DNA from: Treponema sp.
GTDB lineage: Bacteria > Spirochaetota > Spirochaetia > Treponematales > Breznakiellaceae
Reading direction: 5' to 3'
DNA: 5,298 bases
Assembly (NCBI GenBank): GCA_031259515.1
Contig: JAIRLK010000419.1
Coordinates: 1 to 5,298, forward strand
The notes beneath the pieces are model-generated. The model was not told the origin of the DNA and searched no databases. It saw only the letters and a program-made list of their open reading frames with translations. Position 1 is the first letter of the stretch, and every line of letters starts with the position of its first letter. This document shows positions 5,292 to 5,298 of this stretch, piece after piece. The position numbers and the translations under genes are program-made.

Positions 5292-5298
5292 AAGGAGG
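5292..5298 (+). promoter_or_regulatory. Shine-Dalgarno of a plus-strand gene starting outside the window
   Basis: AAGGAGG, a full match to the anti-Shine-Dalgarno consensus, forms the last seven bases. A start codon is expected within about 5-10 bp past the edge. The product is unknown. Confidence 0.7.

Larger units (their letters stand above)
5101..5298. other. Divergent intergenic region with inverted repeats, no convincing gene
   Basis: This stretch separates the minus-strand oxidoreductase promoter from the ribosome binding site of a plus-strand gene beyond the window. It holds two clear inverted repeats (5133-5149 and 5152-5217), a short tandem repeat TACCTTG at 5234-5240 and 5241-5247, two runs of seven T separated by C (5248-5262), and the palindrome ATCAT-T-ATGAT at 5268-5278. 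A plus-strand frame from TTG 5094 to 5288 exists, but it has a poor start and runs through the T-tracts as poly-Phe, so I do not call a gene. Confidence 0.7.

Noticed and set aside
1..5298. CRISPR array, insertion sequence or attachment site
   Set aside because: No spaced repeat series, transposase motif or tRNA-linked repeat was seen on either strand.

Overview
The window looks like chromosomal DNA from an anaerobic bacterium with GC-rich coding regions and AT-rich intergenic DNA. A spirochaete of the Treponema type, perhaps a gut lineage, is my best guess. That rests on a relaxed lipoprotein signal (F-A-S-C) in the gene at 226, on the C-terminal style of the truncated protein at the left edge, and on the mix of a molybdopterin operon with an NAD(P)/FAD oxidoreductase. 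The assignment is an inference; no taxonomic marker gene is present.

Left part (1-1266): the 3' end of an AT-rich plus-strand gene stops at 116. It resembles the last part of CsgG/LpoB-like surface lipoproteins, at low confidence. A gap of about 110 bp with a TATAAT box follows, then a complete gene for a predicted lipoprotein of the phosphodiester glycosidase (NAGPA/DUF2233) family.

Centre (1339-3808): a compact plus-strand molybdenum cofactor operon, moaC - moaA - MOSC-domain gene - mogA/moaB-type gene. The joints are a 7-bp overlap, a 1-bp gap and a 17-bp overlap, so translational coupling is likely. MoaA and MoaC convert GTP to cyclic pyranopterin monophosphate (cPMP). The MogA/MoaB-like protein would adenylylate molybdopterin before metal insertion. 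The MOSC protein probably handles sulfur or the finished cofactor. The genes for molybdopterin synthase (moaD, moaE), moeA and mobA are not in this window. A promoter-like sequence abuts the moaC start, which has no Shine-Dalgarno sequence.

Right part (3805-5298): a minus-strand gene for a 404-residue NAD(P)H/FAD oxidoreductase of the NirB/rubredoxin-reductase type converges on mogA, with the two stop codons sharing the bases TTAA. Its promoter is clear (TTGACA, 16 bp, TAGAAT), and the -10 region is duplicated in a perfect 17-bp tandem repeat. Beyond it is a noncoding stretch of about 200 bp with inverted repeats, a TATAAT box and, at the very right edge, AAGGAGG. That is the ribosome binding site of a plus-strand gene that starts just outside the window, so the oxidoreductase gene and the unseen gene are divergently transcribed.

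The cofactor genes are well supported. No clearly new system is evident. The most interesting parts are the structured divergent intergenic region, the duplicated promoter element and the Cys/His-rich MOSC protein inside the cofactor operon.
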